Shown here: positions 1 through 8,713 of the stretch, in pieces | How the letters are laid out: each line of letters starts with the position of its first letter | Numbering within the stretch: the stretch's first letter is position 1 | Assembly: GCF_024460775.1 (NCBI RefSeq) | Contig: NZ_JANFYZ010000020.1 | Location: 1 to 40,705, forward strand | Source: Desulfovibrio desulfuricans | GTDB taxonomy: Bacteria; Desulfobacterota; Desulfovibrionia; Desulfovibrionales; Desulfovibrionaceae | Length of the DNA: 40,705 bases | Direction of reading: 5' to 3' | The notes under the pieces: model-generated | What the model saw: the letters and a program-made list of their open reading frames with translations, nothing else | Databases searched by the model: none | What the model was told of the DNA's origin: nothing | Made by a program: the position numbers and the translations under genes

Positions 1-595
1 TACTCAGTTTCTCAGCTTGCTTGGGCAACTGAAGGCCAAGTTGGGCACGGCAAAGCTGAGGGAAGGTCATCTTTTCATGCAAAAGCGTGCCATCCTCAGC
101 ACGCAGGCTGAAAACGGGTTTGTCCCAGGCTTGGGCCAGCAGACCGATTTGCCCGTGTAGTTGCAGCAGGTGAGAATCGTGAGGCGAAGCTGGCAGCTTG
201 TCCGTACTCTTCACTTCCAGAATCCGTATGGCATTGACGGGCGCACCCCAGACCAGCACAAAATCAAGATGGGCTTTGATGGGCACGCCCTGATGCTGCC
301 AGTTGATCTCAAGCTGAGGCAGTACATACAGGCCCAGAGACGCAAGCGCCTTGCCAACGCCGGATTCAAACCAATGTCCGCGCTGCAGGGTCAGCAGACG
401 CTCCAGGCTATTCGGTGTTGGCATCACCTTACGGGCGAGAACGGCACGAGGACATTCCCAGTGCTGGCCAATGTCGCTCATGCCAACATAGGTGGACCTA
501 TCGCCTAGTTGTGCGGTGGTACTTTTCTGGGAGACGGCTTGCAGCCCCTGACGAATTAATGCCCGCAAGCCTTCCGTGCGGTCTGTCATTTCCAT
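1..595 (-). CDS. Cas4-like PD-(D/E)XK nuclease, phage type (partial, runs off left edge)
   Basis: The minus-strand frame is open from ATG at 595 to the left edge (about 198 residues visible) and begins MEMTDRTEGL. Visible PD-(D/E)XK nuclease features are an aspartate in AHLDFVLV (near residue 110) and the E-x-K motif in ILEVKST (near residue 127). The upstream GGAGACAGGATC sequence supports this start. Family knowledge: such nucleases in phages often sit beside a single-strand annealing protein and make single-stranded ends for recombination, and the next gene upstream is an ERF annealing protein. No cas1, cas2 or repeat array is present, so this is a phage or island recombination nuclease rather than CRISPR Cas4. 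The C-terminal part, where a Cas4-type iron-sulfur cysteine cluster would lie, is outside the window. Moderate confidence in the fold; the precise role is inferred. Confidence 0.7.
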   Translation of the reverse strand, partial: MEMTDRTEGLRALIRQGLQAVSQKSTTAQLGDRSTYVGMSDIGQHWECPRAVLARKVMPTPNSLERLLTLQRGHWFESGVGKALASLGLYVLPQLEINWQHQGVPIKAHLDFVLVWGAPVNAIRILEVKSTDKLPASPHDSHLLQLHGQIGLLAQAWDKPVFSLRAEDGTLLHEKMTFPQLCRAQLGLQLPKQAEKLS

Positions 596-615
596 GATCC
601 TGTCTCCATAAAAGC

Positions 616-643
616 GAAAGGGCCGCCATCAGGCAGCCCTTTC
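616..643 (-). terminator. Hairpin between the ERF gene and the nuclease gene
   Basis: GAAAGGGC at 616-623 pairs perfectly with GCCCTTTC at 636-643. Read on the minus strand the stem is followed by GCTTTTATGG, a short T run. It lies in the 68-base gap after the ERF stop and could be a weak terminator or an mRNA processing hairpin. Confidence 0.4.
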
Positions 644-663
644 ACTCGGTATTTTGATTTTTG

Positions 664-1365
664 CTATGCGACATCAACATACTTCCACCACAATTTTCTC
701 TGCGGGTTCCACCGGAAGCCCGAACCGGTCAGCAGTTCCTTTTTGGCCTGCGTGTTGCCGGTGGCAATGATGTAGGGACGTCCGTCTTGGGCTGTAACTT
801 GCTGGTAGGTGACGCCTTCTAGCGGCGGAAGATTTTCAAGGCTTGCTGGCGGACGATTTGAGGGGGCCGAAATGTTGTTTGCGGTGGATGAGTTGCGTTG
901 TTCCCCTTTTTGCGATTCAGGGGCAACTACGGGCAATTTAGGGCGTAATGTCGACTTGCGTCCAATTTTTGCCCTCTCACCGTCGTCATCTTCCGTGACC
1001 ATGCCCAGCATGGCGGTCAAAGCGTACCTCCTTGCGTAGGTCATGGCCGAACCCATGCCTTGAGGGTCGGCTTTGGGCAAAGGCACCACTGCCAGCGAGC
1101 TTTGCCATTGCCCAGATTCCGCATGCGTCAGCTTGGTAACCAGTCCCAAAGAGTTGGGCTGCTCCACCGGCACCGGATACTGGCACAGCCAGATGCCGTT
1201 TTCAATAAGCGCATCGCGGCAGGCGTCCATGACGCTGTTAAGGCTGGCGTACCAGCTTTTGGTGAAAGGATTTTCAGCATCTTTTGTAACTGGTTGCACG
1301 GTTCGCTGCACGTTGAGCAGAACTTTGGCCAAATCGGTGATGTTTTCTGATTGGTATTGGTTCAT
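664..1365 (-). CDS. ERF family single-strand DNA annealing protein
   Basis: A 233-residue protein. The N-terminal two thirds match the ERF recombinase family: the conserved WYASLNSVMDACRDALIENG helix near residue 38, alternating beta segments around VTKLTHAESG, and the signature GSAMTYARRYALTAMLG near residue 105. Known role of the family: annealing complementary single strands in phage recombination, usually with a partner exonuclease. Here the partner would be the Cas4-like nuclease just downstream. A low-complexity linker (residues 135-185) leads to a small C-terminal part with tryptophans in FRWNPQRKLWWKY that may aid DNA or protein binding; that last point is inference. It starts at ATG 1365 behind TAGGAGGAT. 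The two genes form a minus-strand pair that is probably a prophage or island remnant. Confidence 0.85.
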   Translation of the reverse strand: MNQYQSENITDLAKVLLNVQRTVQPVTKDAENPFTKSWYASLNSVMDACRDALIENGIWLCQYPVPVEQPNSLGLVTKLTHAESGQWQSSLAVVPLPKADPQGMGSAMTYARRYALTAMLGMVTEDDDGERAKIGRKSTLRPKLPVVAPESQKGEQRNSSTANNISAPSNRPPASLENLPPLEGVTYQQVTAQDGRPYIIATGNTQAKKELLTGSGFRWNPQRKLWWKYVDVA

Positions 1366-1397
1366 ATAAAAATCCTCCTATGATACCAGAATGACAA

Positions 1398-1428
1398 AGC
1401 CCCGCCCAGCTTAGTGCTGGACAGGGCT
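1398..1428 (-). other. Two-part stem-loop in the ERF gene leader
   Basis: AGCCC (1398-1402) pairs with GGGCT (1424-1428), and CCAGC (1406-1410) pairs with GCTGG (1416-1420), around a TTAGT loop with 3-base internal bulges. On the minus strand TTTGTC follows. It may terminate upstream transcription or structure the ERF leader. The rest of 1366-1526 is AT-rich with no gene seen. Confidence 0.35.
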
Positions 1429-1526
1429 ATTAGGGTGATTTGAAGCATTACTCTGGCGTTCTTGTAAGAGTAATATATTCTTAAGATTTGACGAATAACA
1501 TTGTCCCATATTCCATCCTTATGCTC

Positions 1527-1811
1527 CTATGCCACACTAAATTTTTCAATGGAATACTTTTCGGGGGGAGGGTCAGAACAGCAAGGGAATTTAAGTGTAT
1601 TAAGATAGTCTTTACGCGCTTGCTTGCCCCGTAGAAAATCGATTTCAGCGTCCAGGCAGTAATGATTCCGGAAGTGTTTCGCCCCGGCCGAAAGCACTGC
1701 TACGTCGTTCTCATGACGGAACTCCCAGACCTCGACATCCTTGCCGTCGACGGTCTTCAGCTGTTGGTCGGTGTCGACCAGCCATTTAGTGTGTTCCGAA
1801 GTCCAAGGCAT
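1527..1811 (-). pseudogene. Truncated HamA-like (Hachiman, DUF1837) N-terminal fragment
   Basis: A 94-residue frame starting at ATG 1811, 18 bases after the brxA stop. Residues 1-76 resemble what I recall of the N-terminus of HamA/DUF1837 proteins: VDGKDVEVWEFRHENDVAVL, then AKHFRNHYCLDAEIDFLR, then DYLNTLKFP. After KFP (about position 1583) the similarity stops and the frame ends in an unrelated tail, so the PD-(D/E)XK effector domain that should follow is gone. No HamB helicase gene lies nearby. The residue before AKHFR is G where I recall W in the family, also consistent with decay. I call it the broken remnant of a Hachiman system next to BREX. The alternative is a small intact protein of unknown function co-transcribed with brxA. 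The match is from memory and untested. Confidence 0.55.
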
Positions 1812-1829
1812 TCACGTCCCATCCCTGAT

Positions 1830-2585
1830 TTAGTTGCCCTTCAATTTCAACAGCTCATCGTCCAGTCCATAGCGAACCACGTCGATCCGGTCGCTACGCT
1901 GGGATACAAAATCACCGGTCATCACGGGGAGCTGGAATGGGAAGAATGCCGGGTTGTTCAGGAGCAGCCCCAATGCGCCCTTGGCCTCCGGGATGGCCAG
2001 GAGTGAAGATTCGAACATCAGGATGGCTAGGTTTGGTTCAACAATGCTCACCGGAGCGACTTTCTCATAGCAGCCCTTGGCCTCGGAATCCTTCAGGGCT
2101 CCCCAGGCGACAAAGGAGCGGATGACAAATCTCGCATAGCGGCTCACGGTTTGCCGGTCGCCGTACTGTTCCTTCAGGCGGTTGATAATCTGCGTCTGGG
2201 TCACCTGATCCTGCAAGGCCAACAGGCGGCCGGTCTGGCGGGCCACGTTGAACCAGAAGGGATAGACCGCCGAGATCATCCCCCAGTGGACCGCCAGGGC
2301 CATGGACGGGTTTTCCCGCAGAAAAGCCAGCGAGGCATCCCGGAACGGGATCAACTCGGGGTCAGGGGAGACCCAGATCTTCATCAGATTGTTGACGACA
2401 AAGGTCCGGGTCTGGTCGCTTCGTTCGCCCTCTGAGCCATTGCCTTTTCTGTCCACGAGGAACTCATGCAGCTCCTGGCGGATGGTTTTGGCGTCGAGTC
2501 CTGCCAGCAGCAGATTGGCTGCTTTCTGCATCCACTCGAAACGATTCGCCTGCTTGATGCCAATGGCTTCGTGTCTTTTGCCCAT
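1830..2585 (-). CDS. brxA: BREX protein BrxA (DUF1819-like)
   Basis: A 251-residue, mainly helical protein with no catalytic motif visible. It is the last canonical gene of the BREX type 3 order (brxF-brxC-pglXI-brxHII-pglZ-brxA). BrxA proteins are small helical DNA-binding proteins needed for some BREX systems. Length and the repeated helical segments (ANLLLAGLDAKTIRQELHEF near residue 22; VSRYARFVIRSFVAWGALKD near 147) fit. A GTG one codon upstream at 2588 is possible, but I prefer ATG 2585: it overlaps the pglZ stop as TGATG and has GGAGG eight bases upstream. Position carries much of the identification; the sequence fits DUF1819 but has no decisive motif. Confidence 0.75.
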   Translation of the reverse strand: MGKRHEAIGIKQANRFEWMQKAANLLLAGLDAKTIRQELHEFLVDRKGNGSEGERSDQTRTFVVNNLMKIWVSPDPELIPFRDASLAFLRENPSMALAVHWGMISAVYPFWFNVARQTGRLLALQDQVTQTQIINRLKEQYGDRQTVSRYARFVIRSFVAWGALKDSEAKGCYEKVAPVSIVEPNLAILMFESSLLAIPEAKGALGLLLNNPAFFPFQLPVMTGDFVSQRSDRIDVVRYGLDDELLKLKGN

Positions 2586-4579
2586 CACCGTGTCCTCCTT
2601 TCAAACTTCACAAGGGGCACGATGACTTCTTCGATGGCTACACCGCCGTGACCTACGATGACATCTCCCGGGTTCACGAATGCGTCGCGGCCACCGGCCA
2701 CCAGGGGGAAATAATCTGCGGGCAACCCGACCGGCTGCCACTCGTGGGCAAACGGGAAGACCCCAGCCACCTGAGAGCGGAGTTCCGGCGTGGGATAGAC
2801 ACGAACCCGCTCGCCGCGAGTTTCGGCAATCACACCTTCAGACGGGCGGCCTTTACCTTCGCATTGGATGTTGCCGTGATCGGCCGTCAGCCAGACCTCA
2901 TAGCCGTATTCCAGCAGTTGGCCGACCAGTGCAGCCAGAAAACCACCCTGGCACCACTGCTTGATCTGGTTGTGCATCCCGGCCGAGCCGAGTTGCATGC
3001 CGTGCATGATCTTGTCGACCTTGTCCACGACCAGCCCCACCACCTTGGTCTTCCCGGGGTGGATTGCGGAGTCGAGGACGCCCGCAGCATCGCCGTCGCC
3101 AAGGCCGCGCTGGTAAGCGACATCCAGCCGGGACAGACCATGGCCTTCCCAGAACTGCTTCCAGAGTTTCTCTTCGCTGTTGGTCGAGTTGATGGATGAC
3201 GGGAAATAGAGCGGCGGCTTGCCCGAGAAGATCGATTGCCGCGATACCGAGGTCAGCGTCGGAATCCAGGCGAAGGTCGCGGATTCGCGCATGACCAGAT
3301 TGGCGTCCTGCTTTTGCAGAAGCTGGCGAATGGTTACCCACTGATCCAAGGCCAGGCCGTCAACCACAATCAACGCCGCACGGCTACTACCCGAATCCTC
3401 GATATCCCGAGCCAGGCGGCGCGGCACGTGGTGCAGCATGGCCGGATTGGTCGGCGGCAAGTTGATCAGACTGGAGTAGTGGTCGGCCAGCCAAGCGGCA
3501 AAGGTCGTGTTCAGTGCATCGCCGATTTCCCTGAGCCGGGTCTGATACTCGGTGCTGTTGCCACAATGAACCAGCGAAGAAAGTTCGGCCCATTTCAATG
3601 CAAAGGCGGTCCAGTCCGAGTAACGCGCTTCAGCAGTGGGCAGTTCCTTCTCGACAAGGCCAAACAAGCGAGAGATCCGTAGCTCGTCATCGTCCACGCC
3701 GGACGTGGCGATGCCGCTTCGAACCCAGGACCCGGCATCCACTTCAATGCCTTTGGCCTCGACAGGGGTGAGTTTCCCCTCCAGGAACAGGTTGTCGATG
3801 TAGACCTTGATGTCCTGATGGTCGAACGGCAGGCGATCAGGGCCGGGATACTTGAGGCCGTATTCCGGCGAATCCTCCCGTACCTGATGAGCGCTGCCGA
3901 GCCTGGAAAGAAATAGCGGCCAGCGTTCCTGCAAAAAGGCGAAGAACGCCTCATCGTCCGGAACGATTTCAGAGAGCGGCCAAGCCTTGAATCCATCATG
4001 CCCTTTGAGAACCTGGATAAGCCGCTCAGCCAGCATCAGCGGGATCTGTAGCTTCCCATAGTGCAGGCGCAGCAATGCGCGAAGCAGCTCCACCTCGCCC
4101 CCAATTAGTTCCGCCGCAATGCCGAACACATGACGGAGAATGAAATCCTTGGTGGCGTTGTCGCCCATGCGATCCGGCGGTGACTTGCGCTGGGCCTCAA
4201 AAAGCGAATCCAGCAAGCTCCTGTCGAGCTTTTCAATGACCGGATAGCTCAGGTTGGGAAAGAGATCCCCCAAGTTGAATGAAAGCTTGCGGCCCGCCTG
4301 GAGTAGGTCGTAAGGCAAGGATTCCAGCTCCGCATTCTGTAAGCGAAGGACCACCACCAGGTCTGTGTGCTCACCCCGGTCCCAGATCGAGCGGTACTTG
4401 GACTCATAGGCGTATCTGAATTCGACCGGGTCACTGAACTCGATCAGGTCGAAGCCCCGCCCGCGTAATTCGAGCGCCAGCTTCTCCTCGGTCAACAAGC
4501 AATCCGGATCGGCGACTAGGGTCAGCTTGCTGACGTTCGGTACAAAGTCGTTCAGGATGGCGTCTCGCCAACTACTCAT
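2585..4579 (-). CDS. pglZ: BREX phosphatase-domain protein PglZ
   Basis: A 664-residue protein. The C-terminal half carries the alkaline-phosphatase-like PglZ domain: a metal-binding aspartate in ALIVVDGLALDQW (D407), the TLTSVSRQSIFSG segment near 441-453, the second metal site in VWLTADHGN (D567, H568), and a terminal HGGVAIEEVIVP near 644. The N-terminal 380 residues are a helical region of unknown role. PglZ is the signature protein of BREX systems and is required for phage exclusion; its biochemical substrate is not settled. It starts with ATGA overlapping the brxHII stop, so it is translationally coupled to the helicase. All expected metal ligands I can locate are present, so it is probably intact. 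Confidence 0.93.
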   Translation of the reverse strand: MSSWRDAILNDFVPNVSKLTLVADPDCLLTEEKLALELRGRGFDLIEFSDPVEFRYAYESKYRSIWDRGEHTDLVVVLRLQNAELESLPYDLLQAGRKLSFNLGDLFPNLSYPVIEKLDRSLLDSLFEAQRKSPPDRMGDNATKDFILRHVFGIAAELIGGEVELLRALLRLHYGKLQIPLMLAERLIQVLKGHDGFKAWPLSEIVPDDEAFFAFLQERWPLFLSRLGSAHQVREDSPEYGLKYPGPDRLPFDHQDIKVYIDNLFLEGKLTPVEAKGIEVDAGSWVRSGIATSGVDDDELRISRLFGLVEKELPTAEARYSDWTAFALKWAELSSLVHCGNSTEYQTRLREIGDALNTTFAAWLADHYSSLINLPPTNPAMLHHVPRRLARDIEDSGSSRAALIVVDGLALDQWVTIRQLLQKQDANLVMRESATFAWIPTLTSVSRQSIFSGKPPLYFPSSINSTNSEEKLWKQFWEGHGLSRLDVAYQRGLGDGDAAGVLDSAIHPGKTKVVGLVVDKVDKIMHGMQLGSAGMHNQIKQWCQGGFLAALVGQLLEYGYEVWLTADHGNIQCEGKGRPSEGVIAETRGERVRVYPTPELRSQVAGVFPFAHEWQPVGLPADYFPLVAGGRDAFVNPGDVIVGHGGVAIEEVIVPLVKFERRTR

Positions 4580-7500
4580 TGAGCGCCTCCCTTGATGATC
4601 CGCAGCATCAGCAGCGGCCGGATTTCCGGCACGATCTGCCTTGCTGATTGAAGTTCATGCCGCCACTCGGATTCGTCCGCATCGCAACGGGAGAGCCTGA
4701 ATTGCCGCACCTCCGGCAATCCAACCCGCTCAATGGCCTTGCGGCGCGAGGCAAAGGAGACGATGCCGCGTTCCTCCTCGCGAGCCACAGAGGCGAGATG
4801 CGCCTGCTGCAGGGCGTCGAACAGCTCCTGTCCGGCTTGCTCTGCCGCTTCCTGCAACCGCTCATGGGCGATGATGGATTCGTCCTGGCCGAGGGTGGCC
4901 TGCACCTGGGTTTCCGCTGTCTGCAGCGCATCCCAGATATGCCGGGCCGTGGGCAGAAACAGTTTGCCTTCCTCGCTCAGGAACACACTGACATATCCCC
5001 GCCGCACCATGGGGATGCGCAGGAGTTGTGTCTTCTGGTGCATCCCGGCCTGAAGGCGGATTTCAAAGAGCCCCCAGAGCCCGGAGATGCTGGCTGGCAA
5101 TCCGCTCACGCTTACGCAGGGCAATGGCTGGCCAGCCGCGATCTGCGGCAGGTTCAGGGCCAGCCCACGAACACGGCTGTTTTCAAGATTGAGCAGGGTT
5201 GCGTCGGTCAGACGATCCGCTTCCCGGGCATTGAACACGGCCTTGCGGTGTTCCTGGCCGTCCGGCCAATTCAGATCCCACCAGGAGCGCTTGCGGGTGG
5301 CCGCGCCGCCGTGAGAATTGAGATAGCCCACCGTCATCCGCTCCACCCAATGGGGCAGCGGATGGGAACGCAGACGCTCAGCAGCCTGCACATCCGGTTC
5401 TTCTGAAATGCCATAGATTGCGGAGGCCTCGCGCACCTGATGAATCTCATCGCGAAGCCGGGCCACCGTGTGATCGACGGAGGTTTCGATGCCGTCAGGA
5501 TTAAGAATGGCCGAGGCGAACACATCCTCGAACATCTCACCGGCCTGGGCGGAGTCGAGCACGTCGCCGGTCTTGTCGATGCCGAACTCGTCGAAGATTA
5601 CCGAGAGCTTCTGCTCCAACACTTCGCGGACGCGGAACTCGACCGAGTCCTCAAACACAAAGTTGATTGCCCGCACCGTCTTGGGCTGCCCGATACGGTC
5701 CACACGGCCGATCCGCTGTTCCAGCCGCATCGGGTTCCAGGGGATGTCGTAGTTGATAATGACGTGGGCGAACTGCAGGTTCAGGCCCTCACCACCCGCG
5801 TCGGTGGAAACCAGCACGCGGTGGGATTTGCGGAAGGCGTCCTGGGACTGCTTGCGTTCCTCCATGGCCATGGAGCCGTTCAGGGTGACCACCGAGATTC
5901 CCCGGGCTTCCAGAAACTCCTTCAGCATCTGCTGGGTCGGCACGAACTCGGTGAAGATCAGCACCTTCAGATCCGGTTCGTTTTCCTCGGCTTGCAGCTT
6001 GTAAATCCATTCAATCAGCGCCTCGGCCTTGGCATCCGGACCCGCCTGTTCACAGCGGACCGCCGCTTCGAGCAGGGTCTCAACATGGCTGCCTTCGCTC
6101 TGCAGAGCCGACACGTGGGATTTCAGCAGCTCATCGAGCAGCTCCTGGCCGTCCATGTCATAGAGCTCGGCTATTTCATCGTCTGGGCTTTCCGATCCCT
6201 CCGCGCCGTTTTCCAGTTCCGCCAGACGCAGGCTGGCTTGTTGCTCACCATCCTTGAGTGCCGCAAGCCGACGCTCCAGCGTGGTGCGGACCGCCCGGGT
6301 GCTGGAAACCACCAGGCGCTGCATCAGGATCATCAGAAAGCCGATATGGCGCTTCTTCTCGCGCATAGCCTGGTTGTAGCCCTCGCGCACATAGTCGGTC
6401 ACCGCCTCGTAAAGAAGCTGCTGCAGTTGGTGACGGCTCTCCCAGGCCACCGGGGCCATCTGCGTCCGCCGGGGTTTGAAGAGCGGCTTGCCGTCGGCAT
6501 CGATGGCCTTGCGCTTCTCTGTACGGATGACATACGGAGCCACCCGGTCGCGGGAGACGCTGTCCATATCCGGAAAGGCATCGTCATCCAGCAGGTTCAT
6601 CAGCCGATGGAAGGCATCGGTCTTGCCTTGGTGGGGAGTCGCCGAAAGGAGCAACACATAGGGCGCGGCTTCCGCCAGCCCCTTGCCGAGCTTGTAGCGG
6701 GCGACTTGATCAGTACTGCCACCCAACCGGTGCCCTTCGTCCACGATCACCAGATCCCAACCTGCGGTAATCAGATCCTCGAACCGGCTGCGGTTGTATT
6801 CGGCGACGCGCTCGGCGGTCCAGCCGCGCCGCTTGTCCATGGGTTTGACCGAATCCAGGGAGACGATGACCTGATCGAACATCACCCAGGCTGAACTCCG
6901 GTGGTCCGCGCTTTTATCAAAATTGGGAGCCAGACGCTGCAATGTGCCGATGTCGTCGCCCAGCACGAGCTGGAACTGCTCGTTGAAGTGGGTCTGCATT
7001 TCCGCCACCCACTGGGTAGCGATTCCCTTCGGCGAGACGACCAATGTCCGACGCACCAGTCCGCGCAGTTTGAGCTCGCGCATGACCAGCCCGGCCTCGA
7101 TGGTCTTGCCGAGACCCACCTCGTCGGCCAGCAGGTAGCGCACGCGGTCACCGGAGATGGCCCGGGACAAGGCGTGGATCTGGTGCGGCAGAGGAATGAC
7201 ATTGGACTCCATAGGAGCCAGCAGCACATGGCCCTCGGTGGCGCTGGTGGAACCTTCGAGCACCTCGGCTACCTTGGCTGCGGCGGCCACATAGGCAATG
7301 CGTCCAGCCTCGATCTCCGGCTGCAAGTCGGCACTCAGCGGCCGCAATGCGGAGCGGGGCACGCGCACCACCGCGTCCTGGTTCGGCAACCAGACACGGC
7401 ACACCGTCTGCCCCCACAAGGTCTGTTCTTCGATGACCTTGCAGGCGCTGTTATGAACGGTGCTGTATTGCCACTCCTGACCAACACTGGAAGATTTCAT
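4576..7500 (-). CDS. brxHII: BREX type 3 SNF2-like helicase BrxHII
   Basis: A 974-residue superfamily 2 helicase. Walker A is in LLADEVGLGKTIEAG (K132), motif II is DEGH (254-257), motif III is LLLSATPHQGKTDAF near 285, and the C-terminal helicase lobe has VLIFTEFVPTQQM, VSTDAGGEGLNLQFAH and the arginine motif QRIGRVDRIGQ. The DEGH and ADEVGLGKT motifs place it in the SNF2/RapA-like group that moves along double-stranded DNA. In type 3 BREX this position belongs to brxHII. It overlaps the RNA ligase stop and the pglZ start by 4 bases each. GC is high (35/60 at 5701-5760), in contrast with the three genes just upstream. About 380 residues after the helicase core are family-specific and unassigned. 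Confidence 0.92.
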   Translation of the reverse strand: MKSSSVGQEWQYSTVHNSACKVIEEQTLWGQTVCRVWLPNQDAVVRVPRSALRPLSADLQPEIEAGRIAYVAAAAKVAEVLEGSTSATEGHVLLAPMESNVIPLPHQIHALSRAISGDRVRYLLADEVGLGKTIEAGLVMRELKLRGLVRRTLVVSPKGIATQWVAEMQTHFNEQFQLVLGDDIGTLQRLAPNFDKSADHRSSAWVMFDQVIVSLDSVKPMDKRRGWTAERVAEYNRSRFEDLITAGWDLVIVDEGHRLGGSTDQVARYKLGKGLAEAAPYVLLLSATPHQGKTDAFHRLMNLLDDDAFPDMDSVSRDRVAPYVIRTEKRKAIDADGKPLFKPRRTQMAPVAWESRHQLQQLLYEAVTDYVREGYNQAMREKKRHIGFLMILMQRLVVSSTRAVRTTLERRLAALKDGEQQASLRLAELENGAEGSESPDDEIAELYDMDGQELLDELLKSHVSALQSEGSHVETLLEAAVRCEQAGPDAKAEALIEWIYKLQAEENEPDLKVLIFTEFVPTQQMLKEFLEARGISVVTLNGSMAMEERKQSQDAFRKSHRVLVSTDAGGEGLNLQFAHVIINYDIPWNPMRLEQRIGRVDRIGQPKTVRAINFVFEDSVEFRVREVLEQKLSVIFDEFGIDKTGDVLDSAQAGEMFEDVFASAILNPDGIETSVDHTVARLRDEIHQVREASAIYGISEEPDVQAAERLRSHPLPHWVERMTVGYLNSHGGAATRKRSWWDLNWPDGQEHRKAVFNAREADRLTDATLLNLENSRVRGLALNLPQIAAGQPLPCVSVSGLPASISGLWGLFEIRLQAGMHQKTQLLRIPMVRRGYVSVFLSEEGKLFLPTARHIWDALQTAETQVQATLGQDESIIAHERLQEAAEQAGQELFDALQQAHLASVAREEERGIVSFASRRKAIERVGLPEVRQFRLSRCDADESEWRHELQSARQIVPEIRPLLMLRIIKGGAQ

Positions 7501-8186
7501 CCTTGAACCTCCAGTCTCAACCGGTTTGGTCTGATGGCGGAGCGTGACCAGTGCTGCTCCACAGCCTGGATAAATGCCGGACGAACCAGTTTGGCCCGTT
7601 GCGCCAGCCAGTCGTCTTGGTCAAATCGGAGATAGATGCCTTCCGCAGGCTGATCGCTGAGTTTTGATGTCGATAGGAATTTTTGCACTTCCGGGTATGC
7701 GAAGTGTCCGCGTGCGAGGACAGGAACTTGAGCAACGCCCATTTTCGTAAAGAGATCATCCCGGCGTTTTGAAGATAGAAATCGGCCAAATCGTTTGTCA
7801 TAAACATCGAAACCAAGGAACCAATCCGGCAAACGGTCATAAAAAACCGAGTGCTGGGCATAACACCATTCCCCGAAGAGTATGAAATGGTCGGAAAGAT
7901 GCTCAAACAGCGTATCGGTCCGTGGCGTCAACCAGTCGCCAAGTTTTTTCCATTGACCAGATCCAGGTAAATGCAGGTATGCGCCCCTGTTCTGTGCTCG
8001 AATATTTCCTTCCGAATCAAAAGAGATTCCCAGATTCGCGCCATCTACCTTTTCCTCAACCATAAGGTCGTGCTGCAGGAATTCATCACGCTCCGATTCC
8101 GACAGCACCTTGTCACCCCGGATATCAACGCCAGCCAGCGTTGCCAGATGTGGCGTGGAGGGGAATTTGAAAAAATCGTCTTTCAC
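7497..8186 (-). CDS. Rnl2-like RNA ligase embedded in the BREX operon
   Basis: A 229-residue protein with the covalent nucleotidyltransferase motifs of RNA ligases in order: motif I EEKVDGANLG (adenylated lysine K46), an RGAY segment near 67, motif III around LFGEWCYAQHSV (E106), FLGFDVYDK (123-131), motif IV AEGIYLR (E182) and motif V RAKLVRPAF (K199, R202). Known reaction of the family: ATP-dependent sealing of 3'-OH and 5'-phosphate RNA ends. It has no C-terminal extension, so substrate choice must come from the core or a partner. It starts at GTG inside the stop of the PIN gene (GTGA overlap) and its stop overlaps the brxHII ATG. RNA ligase is not a known BREX component. I infer it seals RNA cut by the neighbouring PIN protein or by phage-induced nucleases. 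Confidence 0.85.
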   Translation of the reverse strand: MKDDFFKFPSTPHLATLAGVDIRGDKVLSESERDEFLQHDLMVEEKVDGANLGISFDSEGNIRAQNRGAYLHLPGSGQWKKLGDWLTPRTDTLFEHLSDHFILFGEWCYAQHSVFYDRLPDWFLGFDVYDKRFGRFLSSKRRDDLFTKMGVAQVPVLARGHFAYPEVQKFLSTSKLSDQPAEGIYLRFDQDDWLAQRAKLVRPAFIQAVEQHWSRSAIRPNRLRLEVQG

Positions 8187-8713
8187 GCCCCGATTTTCTC
8201 CGCATACTTGGTCTCGACATATTCCGGGCAGAGGAAATGAACAGTAATACCAACGTCATTCAAAGCATCTTTCCAGCCCCACCATTTGCTGTCTGTAGAT
8301 TGCAGGATCGGTGGTTTTGCAGGGTGAGCGTTTGCGGCGGCAACAAACTTTCGATCCGATTTGTCAAAATTTACCAATCCGTCATGGACTGGAAATTCGT
8401 CATAGGAGTCGCCGTTTTTGGAGATGGCTACCCGGTCGGAATCAGGCAGGCTCCAACGATTATCGTGAACCCACTTCATGAAGGCATTGCCAATCCCCTT
8501 TTGCCCGCTTAGGCAAAGGTTGTTTAAATACTCGCTGTAGATTTCATCACCGGAATCAATTACGAATTCACCCTTTTTCATCACATGGTCAATGGCATCG
8601 ACGCAACTTTGGACGCAAGCAACCAGATTGTCAGGGATTGTTGCCGGGTCGATTGCAAGATTCGCGTTAATCGGCACATTCGTGTCCACGAGGCACTTCT
8701 TCGGCAAACTCAT
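8183..8713 (-). CDS. PIN-fold ribonuclease-like protein embedded in the BREX operon
   Basis: A 176-residue protein. The four acidic positions of a PIN active site can be read: D10 in CLVDTNVPINAN after beta strand 1, E57 in SGDEIYSEYL, D117/D120 in NFDKSDRKFVAAANAH, and D141 in ILQSTDSKWW. The DxxDRKFVAAA pattern is typical of PIN nucleases, which cut single-stranded RNA with metal ions and often act as toxins. The usual small antitoxin gene is absent; the flanking genes encode an ATPase and an RNA ligase. ATGA overlaps the stop of the ATPase gene and its own stop overlaps the ligase GTG, so the three are translated in sequence. Fold assignment is by motif only. RNA as the target is inferred from the family and the ligase neighbour. 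Confidence 0.75.
   Translation of the reverse strand: MSLPKKCLVDTNVPINANLAIDPATIPDNLVACVQSCVDAIDHVMKKGEFVIDSGDEIYSEYLNNLCLSGQKGIGNAFMKWVHDNRWSLPDSDRVAISKNGDSYDEFPVHDGLVNFDKSDRKFVAAANAHPAKPPILQSTDSKWWGWKDALNDVGITVHFLCPEYVETKYAEKIGA

Noticed and set aside
1..595. Cas4 of a CRISPR system
   Set aside because: No cas1, cas2, effector genes or repeat array lie in the window; the neighbour is an ERF recombinase, so a phage-type nuclease is more likely.
1398..1428. Riboswitch in the ERF leader
   Set aside because: Only a short bulged hairpin is visible; there is no conserved aptamer pattern and the gene product gives no metabolic reason.
5440..6894. A 484-codon plus-strand frame opposite brxHII
   Set aside because: It lies antisense to the helicase motifs and has no recognisable domain.
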